A DNA stretch of 64,000 nt from Lycorma delicatula (lineage: Eukaryota; Arthropoda; Insecta; Hemiptera; Fulgoridae), in the NCBI RefSeq assembly GCF_047948215.1, contig NC_134456.1, positions 56,127,959 through 56,191,958 on the forward strand, in the 5' to 3' direction. A program made the position numbers and the translations under genes. Positions 47,633 through 59,231 of this stretch are shown here, piece by piece. The notes under the pieces were generated by a model. It worked only from the letters and a program-made list of their open reading frames with translations, was not told where the DNA came from and made no database searches. Position 1 is the first letter of the stretch. Each line of letters begins with the position of its first letter.

Positions 47633-49959
47633 AAATAATTAATTTCTGCTGTAATTTATTATTCCATTATTTACTGTTTGTAATCATTATCTTGCATTTA
47701 CTTTTCTATATCTGTTTGAAAATAGAATGATTTATTTTATTGCGAATCAAAATGATTTTGATATTATACCTTTTAAGAGTAGGCTCTCTATTTCACAATT
47801 TCCCGCTTCACATAAGCGCTGCGCTTTTGTAATTCTTAGCACGTTTTCCATTTTGAAAAATGCATAATAATAATTTCTTTCGAAGAAAATGGTCGGATAT
47901 TAATTAAAAGGTTTCAGTTAGGAAATTAAATTTGACATAAAAAATCTATATATATATATATAATTAAATTAAATTAAAATTAAAAATGTAATAATGTTCG
48001 AAATATTAACATTGAGGTGATTAAAATATAAAAAAAATGTGTTCTGCGATCCAATAATAACAACACAACACATCTTAAGAAGGCCTATTCGTTGTTAGGT
48101 AATGAAGCAAATATTATGCTAAAAGCATGGCACGAGTAGAATAATCGGAACTGCGGCTGTCGCTGCCGTAAACATGAATATTCGTTGCGCCGCCTGTACG
48201 TTGCCTGATCAAAGAAATCTATAATATAAAGAACTTCTTAAAAGGTTCAAACCCAGCCAATCCGCCACAGTAATGAGAACGATACCATAGAGGTGAAACG
48301 TTATACCTTACCGACTGGGCTCTGTTAAAGAGCGGTAACAAAAAGGATACTGAGATACCTGGGCCATATTTACACAGAATGGATGAACAGAGAGTAAATA
48401 AACAAACATTCATTAAACTCTGGAAAAAAAAGAGCAACCATGGGTACGTATAACGGCGAGGAAAGTAAAGAATTACACAAAAATGAAATGGCCGGAAAAA
48501 AGAAAGATAAAAACACGCGGAAAGGATGAAAGAATATATATTGAGAGAAAATAAAAATAAAGAAGAAGAAATGATATTTGCTTGCTTCATTGTTGTCCTA
48601 ACTTAAAAAAAATAAAATTAATATATTTTAGAAGTAAAAAATATAAACAAATTAAAAAAAAAAAAAATATATATATATATATATACATACATACACACAC
48701 ATATATATATGTAAATATATATATATGTGTGTGTGTATGTGTGTGTAAAAGAGGAAGAGGGTTTTTTAAATTCACTTCATTAAAGCAAAAACTTTAATGA
48801 GTTGAATTAATGTATTGTGAACTGTGAGTGTCTATTTCTGTGTGAGCTGGGTTTGAACTGATTGATTATGAACATCTAAAATGAATTTCTAGATTTTTTG
48901 AGTTCCATTCCGAGTTTTCGAAGGTTAAAATTGTTTTTTAAACCTGTAATTTTTTTAATTTCATTGTAACAAATGTAGAAATCAACCTGATTTTTGGTGA
49001 GAATAATTTTCATGTCAATAAACCGATTTCTTGATTTTTGCAATTCGTCCTTGAAAGGGAATGAAGAAAGGTAAAAAAATTTTTGAAAAACGATTGTAAA
49101 TTTTCCCAATCCCGACTACAGTAAACGAGATATTCAGTAGATCTGGGCTTGCAAATACTCTTCAGATAAATATTTAAAAACCACTTTCGGTTTTTTTTTA
49201 GGGATGTGAAAGTATACGGCGCTGTGGCTCAACCAATACAGCCACTGTGACCATTACTGTATTTGTGACTGGCTGTACCTGCCTCCAATTACCTGACTAA
49301 TGAATATAAAACAAAAATATTGACCACTACGGGAAACGCAAGAACTATTTACCGCGAGCTGAGACAGGAAGCTAGTATGTATATATATATATAATAAATA
49401 CACACACATACACACATTCATAAATGAGAATAAAGTATGAAAATGTTTAAAAGAAACTTTTTCAACTGAGAAAAAGTACAATTTAGCAAATTCTCCTTTC
49501 TCAAAACGATCTATTTTTCTGTATGAGACCATCACACTTAAAAGCCAACAGGGACTCGCATAGGTGAGCAAATCAAAAATTTTAAATGGATATTTTAAGA
49601 AGCAATGAAAAAAAATTTTACTTCAGGCTACTAAGGGCTACGTAACCGTTTACCTTACTATTATGTTAGGTATGTAACCAAAATGGCAGTCATTTAAGAC
49701 TATTTACAACTTTTTTCAAAAGTGACCTACATTATATTCCAAGTAGTAATTTCATATCTAAAAATAGAATGAAGTTAAGAGGATTAGTTAAATTCTATTT
49801 CTTTATTTTTTGCTATTAGGTAGCTATTTAAGACTTACTTATAAGATTACAGGATGTTAAAAGAGGCCTCATCTCTTAGAAACTGAATGCATATATATGT
49901 TAAAATGCATATATTGATGTGAGATGTATAAAATAATTATTAGATATTGTTATGATTGG
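47633..49959. other. AT-rich region with microsatellites
   Basis: A compound (AT)n-(ACAT)n-(AC)n-(GT)n tract at 48665-48747 contains near-dyad symmetry. A smaller (AT)/(AC) tract lies at 49377-49414. A weak tRNA-like stretch on the minus strand near 48240-48345 (GGGTTTGAACC box) was too irregular to call. Confidence 0.55.
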
Positions 49960-51090
49960 AGCTGGAGTGAGAAGGACTGTTTATTGCCTGCACATTTGAG
50001 TATTGCCAATCTCTGTGGAATTTAAACAAGATTGCGTAATCATATTTCGTTTGTTAAAACGCGGTTACTGTTGAAGAACGTATATTCGTGATGAAAACTT
50101 ACTTAGAGACGAAATCTCATGTTGTATGTCGGCGAAATTTCAGGAAGAGATTAAAAAAGGAAGCGCAAGTGAAAAATCTTACTCAGAAATTAATTAAAAT
50201 ATTTCACTCATATGATCAACCTGGTTAGATCAACAGGTTGTTGATCTAACAACAGGTTTGCTGTTAGATCAGAAACATGCCGACACAGGTCAGCCTTTTA
50301 ATTGTACAGGTCGTACAGGACATTAATGCTGCAGTTAATTAAGATCTCCTCATAAATTTTTTACGAAGACTAAGTCAGGAAAAGTACATTTCACTAGGTT
50401 CAGTCACACTGCAGCGAGGAGTATGTTGAAATGTTATTCGTATCGAATACAGATTATCCATGAGCTAACTAATGTTGATTATGCTAAAAGGATTCATTAT
50501 CGTCAACGGTTCAGGAACTTTGTCAGAGGTAACACTGGCGTTTTAGATCAAGTGTTTTTCACAGATTAAGAGTGGTTTCATCTTGGTGGGTATGTTAATA
50601 ATCAGAACTACCGAACATGGAATACTGAAAGCCCACAAATTTCTTTGAATCTCCCCCACCCACAAAAAAATTGGCGTATGGTGTGCGGTTTTAAGGCGAT
50701 GAATAATAGAACCCTTGTTTTTTGGAAAAACTGAGGATGCTTCCGTCCATAGACAAATTAATCAACTATTCATAGGGTTACTACAAGAGGATGAGTGTGA
50801 CTGCTAGTTGTAACAGGACAGCGCCACTTATCATAGAGGTTGCTCTACTATGGGGATACTACAGGTTTTTTCGTTAGAAGAATGATTTCTAAACGATTGT
50901 GGCCACGAACATCTCCTGATCTAACTAGTTCAGACTTCTTTCTGTGGGTAATTTTAAAGAAAATTTTTATTGGAGCAATCCATACATCCTGCAGTAATTG
51001 AAGACAAACATTACCGAACACATTCAGGAAATAGATAAGCAACCGCAGGCAATTCACGGAGCTCTACGTCGCAGAATACATGATCAATAA
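49960..51090 (+). pseudogene. IS630/mariner-type transposase relic (DUF4817-like), copy 3
   Basis: This is the longest copy of this family here. N-terminal text starts VEFKQDCVIIFRLLKRGYC. The middle shows NVDYAKRIHYRQRFRNFV. The first catalytic block reads VFFTD*EWFHLGGYVNNQNY, where Asp is kept and the next Glu codon is a stop. The second block is QDSATYHRGCSTMG (Asp kept). The third is LWPRTSPDLTSSDFFLW (Asp kept), followed by an IHTSCSN-like and a C-terminal segment. All three catalytic Asp positions are still recognisable despite stops and frameshifts. Two overlapping hairpins interrupt the N-terminal region at 50225-50270. Confidence 0.8.
50225..50270. repeat. Two overlapping hairpins sharing one arm
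   Basis: TTAGATCAAC (50225-50234), loop AGGTT, then GTTGATCTAA (50240-50249). The shared arm GATCTAACA (50243-50251) also pairs with TGTTAGATC (50262-50270) across a 10-nt loop. Neither belongs to the expected transposase coding text, so it looks like a local rearrangement inside the relic. Confidence 0.75.
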
Positions 51091-51939
51091 TAATCGTCGT
51101 ACACTATGCAAAAATAAACATATGACAACAATCAATGAAGGATTCAACTCGCATGTATGATTTCTGAGGAATGGAATATTATAAATAATTAATTACTGCG
51201 TGGTGGCGGCGGTAATGTCACGCCATGCGGCTACGATGTCATTCCATCCCATATCGTGGCGCGTTTACACAACTTTCAACAAAAACAGAAATGTTGCCGC
51301 CTATTGTAAAAGGTCTCTCAATTATAGAAACTTGCTGAAAAAAGCATCAAAATTTACAAAAATTCTATCTTCTACAAAACTGGATTTGTTTGTTGTTTAA
51401 TAGATAGAATAAAACCTAGTGACAGTCAGTAATAAAAACTTACCTTTAAAAACACTATTTCTTTTAAAAAAATCTGGCAAAGAATATAATAATGATGTCA
51501 TTTCTTTTGATCTAATGTATGTGCGCAGCAGAATTAAAACAACTATCATAATTACATCACACGCTTGACCAGTTAATTTGACCAGTTTCCATTAATAGTT
51601 TCAGAAATTAATTTTAATTACTTTAACATAGGCCTAAATGTACTACGTTTCATGCGATAAGAATTACAAAAAATTCATTTAAAAACCCAGTAAAAATAAA
51701 AGATCATAGAATTTCTGTAAAAGAAAAGAAAATATATTTGAATAGTAATTTAAATTTTTTTACATAGTATAACTATTTTTTCTGTCCAATGCAGATGTAA
51801 ACAATCCGGGTAGTTAATCGTCCGAAAAATTTGGGTTTGGATAATCATCGTCCTATTTACGTAATATTATTATATTAAACTGCCATGTACTTAACAGAAA
51901 AAAAAAATTAAAAACTCCCCTTATTTATCATTGTGAATG
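51091..51939. other. Non-coding spacer
   Basis: No gene or named repeat recognised. Confidence 0.5.
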
Positions 51940-52570
51940 TCAATAAGCGGCAATATCTCTTAGGATTCGTTGAAAAAAATCGCGATCTTGGTAGCACTGG
52001 CGTCGAATAAACTGAAACGGGATACGATTCAAGCAGTGTTCTACAAGGTGTTAGTTTTATTCCGTTGTTTTACCCATCTCCAAGCAATTTCTGTCGTTTG
52101 AGCACGAGCCCCTCTTTTCTGGTAAACTAAATTTTCCGAGTGATTGACCGTTTGATGGTTATAATTATTCGGTAGGTTTCAAATGCGAGCCACTCGTCTG
52201 AGAAAATTACCGTTCCGGCCGATTATAATTCGCTATGAGAGGCAATAACGTTTCTGCACTTCTGTCCAGCACAGCGACCAGAAAACATTCTTTAGGTTCA
52301 CGGCAGATACAGCTTAAACTCATTGCTGAGGTAGATCCTCGGATATTATGATTTTGACGTGAGAACAAGTTTTCACCGAGCTCCCCGATTACAAGGGATT
52401 GTTTGTAATATTGTGGGCAAAACTTTACTCACAGTAAATGCGTCGATCAACATTTTGGTACGATTAATCTCCAACTCCTGCAGACAAAATTTGACGACTA
52501 TTACCCTCTTCAGCCAACAGTAAGAAATAAAATCTCTTTTGCGGAATGGTAATCTAGATACGACAAGGAA
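51940..52570 (-). pseudogene. Probable Merlin-type (ISXO2/IS1595-like) transposase relic
   Basis: On the minus strand, in shifting frames: CAGQKCRNVIASHSEL, then a stop, GTVIFSDEWLAFE, then YNHQTVNHSENLVYQ and RARAQTTEIAWRWVKQRNK-like text. In Merlin and bacterial IS1595/ISXO2 transposases the corresponding block is a STIISDEWRAY motif followed by a TVNHSENFV motif and a HTQTIES motif, which supply catalytic Asp, Asn/His and Glu. The 3' part (NESKRYCRLL) also fits. The N-terminal zinc-binding region is not readable. I am fairly confident of the VNHSEN block and less so of the exact limits. Confidence 0.65.
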
Positions 52571-52767
52571 AGTTTCCTGTTTAATTTAAATTTAAATGAT
52601 TGAGTGTCGTTATTTTTTTTTTACATATTAAAAAAAAGGTTAACCGAGATGTCATAAACGTATACAATTAGTCTGAAAGAAAAAAAATTAACATTTTATT
52701 TGTTAATAAAACGACAGATGGCAGTAGTGAGTGTTACTAGTACAGACTGTAGTTTCACCTTACAATT

Positions 52768-53300
52768 TTTTTTTATTGTCTTCAGTCATTTGACTGGTTT
52801 GATGAAGCTCTCCAAGATTCCTTATCTAGTGCTAGTCGTTTCATTTTGATATATCCCCTACATCATTCTACATCCCTAACAATTTGTTTTACATATTCCA
52901 AACTTGCCTGCCTGCACAATTGTTTCCTTCTACCTGACCCGCTAATATTAAAGCGACTATTCCAGGATGCCTTAATATGTGGCCTATAAGTCTGTCTCTT
53001 CTTTTAACTACATTTTTCCAAATGCTTCTTTCAACATCGATTTGCCGCAACACCTCTTCATTTGTCACTTCATCCACCCACCTGATTTTTAACATTCTCT
53101 TATAGCACCGCATTTCAAAAGCTTCTTATCTTTGCTTCTCAGGTACTCCGATCGTCCAAGTTTCACTTCCATATAAAGCGACGCTGCAAACATATACTTT
53201 CAAAAATCTTTTCCTGACATTTAAATTAATTTTTGATGTAAACAAATTGTATTTCTGACTGAAAGCTCGTTTCGCCTGTGCTACTTACGGTATGAACAGA
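52768..53300 (-). mobile_element. 5'-truncated LINE, RT C-terminal end (RTE/CR1-like)
   Basis: On the minus strand: AKRAFSQKYNLFTSKINLNV, RKRFLKVYVCSVALYGSETW, a stop, then MRCYKRMLKIRWVDEVTNEE and RDRLIGHILRHPGIVALIL. This is the C-terminal end of an endonuclease/reverse-transcriptase protein; the ALYGSETW and GH-LRH motifs are typical of RTE/CR1-like LINEs. The ORF ends at 52889. A short 3' UTR and an A tail (T run at 52768-52776) follow. The element is cut off upstream near 53300, and family 2 SINE sequence begins 20 bp further on. One stop interrupts the frame. Confidence 0.8.
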
Positions 53301-53318
53301 TTAAACTCGTTATCTCAA

Positions 53319-53550
53319 CCTACCGGGTTGGACTTGTAGTGAACGCGTCTTCCCAAATCAGCTGATTTGGAAGTCGAGAGTTCCAGCGTTCAAGTCCTAG
53401 TAAAGTCACTTATTTTTACACGGATATGAATACTAGATCGTGGATACCGGTGTTCTTTGGTGGTTGGGTTTCAATTAACCGCACATCTCAGGAATGGTCG
53501 AACTGAGACTGTACAAGACTACACTTTATACATATCATCCTCATTCATCC
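53319..53550 (+). mobile_element. SINE family 2, interrupted by LINE C
   Basis: This copy has the best tRNA-like head in the window: GGGTTGGACTTGTAGTGAAC around the A box and GTTCAAGTCCT at 53388-53398 as B box. A perfect 18-bp palindrome, CCAAATCAGCTGATTTGG, lies at 53353-53370 between the boxes. The body (ATGAATACTAGATCGTGGAT, ACCGGTGTTCTTTGGTGG) and tail (CATATCATCCTCATTCATCC) follow. The tail stops abruptly at the poly(T) of LINE C. The expected remainder (CTGAAGTAATACC ... GGAGGCTAAAC) is not found beyond LINE C. Confidence 0.88.
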
Positions 53551-54000
53551 TTTTTTTTTTTTTTTTTTTTTCTTTCTTCCCCTACTCTCCCCGACCGGAT
53601 ATCCATTTAAGTATACTCAGTCGGGGAGAGTGTCCTTTTACTCTAAGGGAGTGTCCCCCGCCCTCGGTTGTACACCCGGCACGGCAGGTTAGCTCCCCCG
53701 GTCTCGGATCTTTAATTTTATTTTATTCGCCTGCCTCTAATCCCCCGCCTCGGAGACGGGGTATGGCTACGCCACCTCCCATCCCCTCAGCAGGGAACCG
53801 GGTCTAGGTCATTATGTCTTTGCCTCTAATCAGCGGTACCGCCCCCACTAAGCACCGAGGCACCCGCAGGAGCGGCACCGCCAACCGGGACTCTATCTTT
53901 TATTTGTCCCACACTCCCCAGGAGTTCCCCCCCTTCTCAGGAACCCGCACACCACGGCGTACGGGCCCTCCACGGAGGGACTGTCCTCCCTACCCTAATT

Positions 54001-56897
54001 TCACAAACCCCTTCTTCTGTCCTCTTCTTCCTTGGTGCGTAAGATTTCCCCGGCAAACCTACAGAACCAATCCCAGTTATCGTCACTATAGACCATCCAA
54101 TTTAAGAGGTTTTCAGGTGTAAGTCCGTTGTCCGAAATTTCTCTTCTATTTGGAGCCCATCTTGGGCATACAAACACAGTGTGTTCCGCATCATCAGTCT
54201 CTGGGCAGTACACACATTGTGGGGTAGGTCTTTTTCCAATTCTAAACAGATAATGGCCGAACGAGCCATGCCCCGTCAACAGTTGTGTCGTATAAAAATC
54301 TACATTACCTATTCTATTACTAGTCCACATATTTATGTTGGGGATTAGTCGCCTGGTCCAATCCCCAACTCCAGAGTGTGTCCATGTATCTTGCCACTCT
54401 TGATCAATTAGCCGTTCAATCTCATCTTTGGACATACCCCTATATCTAAATGTTCTTTGTTTAATTTGTAAATCAATGGGTAGAACCTTCGTTAGTATAC
54501 ACAACGCGACGTATGACACTGTTCTGTATCCCGCGGCTACACGCAGTAAAGCAAGCCTGTGTACTCTTTATAATTTTGTTTTGTTTCTCTGAATATTCAT
54601 TGTATCTCCCCATATCGGGACCGCATATAAAATTGCTGACGTGGTAGCCGCAGTTATCAGTCTCCTTATTACCATTTTCGGTGTACCATGGTTCTGGAAA
54701 AGAGTCCTCAATGCCTTAATCAAAGGGGTGACCTTGTTACAAATCATCTCTACGTTTTTGCTAAATCTTAGGCTTTTATCCAAAAGAACCCCTAAATACT
54801 TTGCTTCTTTGACCTCCTTAATTCTCTCTCCTCTAATATTTATATTGAGGTTTCTAATAGGTCTTCTACCTGAAAACACTAAACAACAGGATTTGTTAGG
54901 GGATATCTGTAGCATGCTTCCTACCAGCCATTCATCAATTATTCGTAACGCCTGATTTGCTTTATCCTCTAGGTTATTAACTTCTCTGTCTTCTACTAGG
55001 ATAGCAATGTCATCAGCATATCCAACAACAACAACCCCCTCGGGATAATCTAATCTAAAAATTTTGTCATAAAAAATATTCCACAGTATAGGCCCAAGGA
55101 CTGATCCTTGTGGAACTCCTCCAAATATCTCAAATGTGGATTTTCCTTCTAACGTTTTAACCTCAATGAATCTATGATAAAGGTATTGATTAATCTGGTT
55201 GACTAGATAATCACTTATATTCATGGCTTGTAATGCTGCGATAATGGCTCTCCAAGGAACAGATCCAAAAGCATTTTTTATATCCAACATTATAATAAGT
55301 GGGATTTTCCTAGTTCTCCACGTGCCGTTTCTACTATTTAATGCCCAGGTCTTAACTTTGTCGATCGCGTTTATCGTAGACCGGCCTTTTCTAAAACCAT
55401 ATTGCTCCGCATGTAAACAACCTTTTTCCTCGATTTCTTCTCTGAGTCGGGTTTCTAGTAATCTTTCGACTACCTTACCCATGCTATTTATTAGTGTGAT
55501 TGGTCTGTATCCTACTTGTTCTTGATTTGGTCCTATTTTAGGAATGAAAACAGTTCTGGCTTCTTTCCAACTATTGGGGAAGTTACGGTTTTGTAAGCCA
55601 TAACTTGCAACATCCACTAATTCCCAGGGTATGATCCTGGCAAGGTCTTTAATGATGGCGGCAGGTATGCCATCCGGTCCTGGACTTTTTTTATTTTTTA
55701 ATTTCATGATGGCTTCCAAAACCTCCTTTTGAGTGAACCTGCCAGCCTGACACTCAATTACCTCTCTATTGAGATCTTCTATTCTGGGAAATAGCAATTT
55801 AACCTGTCGTGCCGACATTTCAGCACTCAATGTCGGCACGTATCTTCCAGGCGTTTGGTCACTATCCTAAATGCCTTTCCCCAGGGATCTTCGTTAAGCT
55901 CTTCACACAACTCCAGCCATTTCTTTTTTTTAGCTTGTTTGATAAGGAAGTTAAGTATTTTCTTAGCTTGTCTGTATTGCTCTATCGCAAGACGACCTTC
56001 TTCTTCAATTCTATTTCTAGCGCGTAATCTCTGAGCTGCTCTTTTGTATCGTTGCATGATTCTTCTCTGCTCTTCTATCTCTGCAGACCACCAATAAACC
56101 GGGTGATAATTATTGTTACTCGGCGGTATTTTAGCTATCTCCTCTTTAATTATATCCTGGAACGCCTCAGGAGTTATTTGTGGACAATTTTTGATTCTGT
56201 TTGCTGCGTTGTTGGTAACGCGGTGAATCTGTTGTTCTGTCATTCTACTGAAGATGTTTAACTGTCTTCTTCCTGGTGGGTACTCTCTAAGGGTGACTAA
56301 AATGGCCCTATGGTCACTAGCAGTTTCTTCGTTAAGGACCTCGAAGTCGATTGAGTCAGTACGGATCCTACTGTCGATTATAACCAAATCAATTATCGAA
56401 TTATTTCCTCTTGCGCTATAAGTGGCGGTCCCGTCGTTAACACAATTCGCGCCATTAGCCTCAAGCAGTTCCTCTAGTATTCTTCCTCTAATATTCGTGT
56501 AGGCCGCACCAGCTAGCGCTGTCTTACAATTGAAATCGCCTAGGACAAGCGTTCTCTTACAGGAGCGCGTCATGACTTGCTGTAAGTCAAAAAGTCTATT
56601 TTTAAAGGCTTCCGTAGTACAATTAGGACTAATGTAAATTCCTATTATTATTATATTGCTTAACTCTACGGCTACCATACCATCACCCCTATGATACAGG
56701 TTGTAGTCCACATTGCCAGCAATCCTTCCGATGGCCACATCCCCATTCCTGTCAGTCACCCAATGTCCCCTGGCCGCCAAGTACACATTTGGTTCCGTGG
56801 CCACCAAGAAGTCGGCATCGTACCTTGTTGCAATCTCCTCAGACAGATCACAAGACAAGCGACTTCTATTATTATTAATTAGTATTACTTTAGTCAT
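54001..56897 (-). pseudogene. LINE C ORF2: endonuclease, reverse transcriptase, zinc finger
   Basis: I place the start at 56897 because ATG overlaps the ORF1 stop (ATGACTAA). The frame is open upstream to 56945. The endonuclease shows VILINNNRSRLSCDL, FLVATEPN, LVLGDFNCKTALAG, SIIDLVIIDSRIRTD and ASDHRAILVTL. A frameshift occurs near 55830. RT follows: KKSPGPDGIPAAIIKD, GYRPITLINSMGKVVERLL, AEQYGFRKGRSTINAID, FGGVPQGSVLGPILWNIFYD and VVGYADDIAILV, an intact YADD box. One in-frame stop lies at 54568-54570; reading resumes in the same frame with RVHRLALLRVAAGYRTVSY. The C-terminal finger is CVYCPETDDAEHTVFVC (CX2CX7HX4C), as in R1-clade proteins. Total about 965 codons, normal for the clade. 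Just one frameshift and one stop separate it from an open frame. Confidence 0.93.
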
Positions 56898-58455
56898 GAC
56901 CTTTGTTACAGCACGGGTTCCCGGTCCTATGTGAAGTGGCTCCACAGTCCAGGCATATGGTCGCCTCCTTGCAATCTTTAATTACATGGCCGGGTTTACC
57001 ACAGTTGAAGCAGAGGTTTGAACGGTCCTGGCCTCTGCACTCTCTTCTGCTGTGACCGACATCCCAACATCGATGACATTTCTCTATATCCGTCCGGATG
57101 TAGGCCCTGCAACTCACCCACCCTACTCTCAGCCTTGCTGCAATTAATTTCGTTGCATTCCTTTGACTTGTGACCACCGTGGCATTTTTTGTGTTTCCAA
57201 ATGCCTCCCTTAGTGATGTGACCTGAAAGTTTTCTCCTTGTCCTAGTACCTTCTCTACCGCTTCCCTGATCTCTCGCTCAGTAGTGTCGCCTAGCATGTC
57301 TTTTACATGAACAACTGTTCTACGGTCTCCTCTTGTTCTTATATCCACCTGGAGATCCTCTGCTCTGTACTTCAGCAGGGAGGAAAACTCCCCCGCCTTC
57401 TGCGCCCCACTAATTCGGACCTCTAGTTGTTGATCCCTTCCCTGTTTAATTGACAGTATTTCGCCGGCCTCCTCAACCTTAACCTTTTCTTTCATGGTTT
57501 TCAACAGATCGGCATAAGATTTACCGGGGGCCCTTACTACGACCGTTTTACTTTCAACGACCGGGGGGTTCCCCTTCTTGTTGATACCGACCTCGACCTT
57601 GCCCTGCCTTGTTCGCTCAGGCTGGGGAGTAACATCCTCGGCAAGGTCTTACCCTTCCTCATCATGTATATTACTATTTTCCTCACTATGATGCCCGCTG
57701 GACCACTGGGAACCACAAAGACAACTGACTCCAGCTTACCTACAGCTCTTCGTAAGGCCTTTATAATATGAGAGGCCATTATCTTATCTCCTTCTCTAGA
57801 ATCATAGATTACCGTGTACCTAGTTCCGGTATTTGTGATCTTTCCATCTTCGAGCATGGTGGAGTCTTGTAAGATCATTGCCCCAGGTGCCGTCCCAGCA
57901 TACCAGCAAAAAACAGCTGTCATCTCCTGGTCTTAGATCTTTCTCCTGGGTCAGCCTGTTCATTACCCAGGTTGACCATCGTGTGGGTAATCTGTCTATC
58001 AGTTGTTCATCTGTCAGCTCAACATCTAGAATATCTGACATCTCGTTCCTGCCATGACTTTCGGTTTGCGTGCTTTGGTCAACTGTGTCTGGAGTCTCAT
58101 CATTTATTCGTTGTAAATCTTTATAGATTTCTGTCAGCTCCCTCTCATGAGCCTTGATTGCCGTTACACTGGCCTTGCCAGTTAGTTGCCTAAGCTGTAA
58201 TAGTGCATTACCCAGCCTGTACGTAACCTCCTTCAAATTAAGGAGGGCCTCCTCTTCTTCTGATGAGCCTGCTCTCGGCCGCTTGGCGGTTCTCCCCTCT
58301 ACTGTCTTCCACTTTGCTTTTCCATGATTTAATCCTGCAATGTCCATGTCTTCTGAGACTTCAGAAACACCATCCCTCTTTCCGGCAGTTCCCCTCGAGG
58401 GCCCAGCCTCTGGAGAGGCCTTATCTTCTATTGGAAGCGAGCTTCGTCTTCTCAT
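56890..58455 (-). pseudogene. LINE C ORF1 (gag-like, three zinc knuckles)
   Basis: This is the RNA-binding, particle-forming protein of an R1-clade LINE. The N-terminal third is charged and low in complexity (SEEEEALLNLKEVTYRLGNA). The frame shifts near 57900, continuing as GKITNTGTRYTVIYDSREGD and SHIIKALRRAVGKLES. It shifts again near 57640, continuing as VVVRAPGKSYADLLKTMKEK. The last part has TKLIAARLRVGWVSCRAYI, then three knuckles: CHRCWDVGHSRREC, CFNCGKPGHVIKDC and CLDCGATSHRTGNPC. It ends at 56890, overlapping the ORF2 start. The length of about 520 codons is usual. Base composition is richer in G and C than the surrounding DNA. Confidence 0.9.
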
Positions 58456-58545
58456 GACTCGGATTCGAAATCAGGGGTTGATTCCGAGTCCTATGATACC
58501 CCACACGGGCGGGTACCCCCAAAAAATTTGGGGGGGTGGTGTTGG

Positions 58546-59103
58546 GGGGGGAAGTAAAATGTGTGTCTGTAACTCAGAGAACAAACTTATACGTTTACAT
58601 GTGTATATTTTATTTAATTATTTTAACACAACAATTATATACTGACAGGAGTGGCACTTAATCTTATATACGAATATATTACGTACATAAATGTAGAAAA
58701 CTGTTGTTCGGCCCTTTTTTGGTAATCTTAAATATTTGGTGTATATATATATATATATATATATATAAACTTAATTTATTTTCTTTAAATAATAGTTTAA
58801 ATAAAAATTTAAAAAAAAAAACTTAAAGGGAAAATCATTCAAGAAATCAGTTTTAAAAAAATTTCGCACTGTAAGGAAAGTATAGCAACTGTGTCTTCAT
58901 TTTTTATTTTTTTTATTTAATTTTTCTAGAAACTATATGAACAATTTCTTACGTATTAGAGTTTAAATCCCTAGTTAAGACTTAAAAAGTAGTAGTCGGT
59001 AACGTCAAGAGTTTTATACTGAAAAAAGTCAATTTTTGTGATTAGTTTTTAGTTCACACTTTATAAATAAATATTAGCAACATTTAATAGATTCCTTTTC
59101 TTT
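58546..59103. other. AT-rich non-coding spacer
   Basis: Contains a (TA)n tract at 58739-58767. No gene is recognised, and the missing SINE tail expected beyond LINE C is not seen. Confidence 0.5.
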
Positions 59104-59231
59104 TTTATTTCCTTGTACGAAGTAAAGACAGTACTGTGATCGCGAAAATCTCGGTTTAGATTTCAACAGAAATATCCATTTTGACTATCGCTGAATCCAT
59201 TTTGACTAGTTTCGTGAATCCATTTTACAGA
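59104..59231 (-). mobile_element. Interspersed repeat fragment, 3' end (minus)
   Basis: Begins ATTTCCTTGTACGAAGTAAA, then GTACTGTGATCGCGAAAATC and ATATCCATTTTGACTA. This matches the 3' end of the family at 11986 and 32757 in reverse orientation. A short internal duplication (AATCCATTTT three times) is present. It directly abuts the single-unit satellite locus. Confidence 0.75.

Larger units (their letters stand above)
53551..58545 (-). mobile_element. LINE C, R1-clade non-LTR retrotransposon, nearly full length
   Basis: This is the best preserved element in the window, about 5 kb on the minus strand. It has a short GC-rich 5' region (58456 to about 58545, with runs of G and C), ORF1 with three zinc knuckles, an ORF2 overlapping it, a 3' UTR of about 450 bp, and an A tail seen as a 21-bp T run at 53551-53571. 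Only a handful of lesions are visible: two frameshifts in ORF1, one in ORF2 and one nonsense codon. No target duplication was found, and the SINE it entered is missing its end on the far side. Confidence 0.9.

Noticed and set aside
48235..48345. tRNA gene or SINE head on the minus strand (GGGTTTGAACC and GCCCAGTCGGTAAGG)
   Set aside because: The spacing between the two boxes is too long for a tRNA and no cloverleaf can be drawn. It may be an unrelated repeat.
48219..48590. 123-codon minus-strand ORF rich in Phe, Leu and Ser
   Set aside because: Composition is typical of chance translation of AT-rich DNA and no domain is visible.
53457..54122. Pro/Ser-rich plus-strand ORFs of 102-116 codons
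   Set aside because: They are antisense to the GC-rich 3' UTR and ORF2 end of LINE C.
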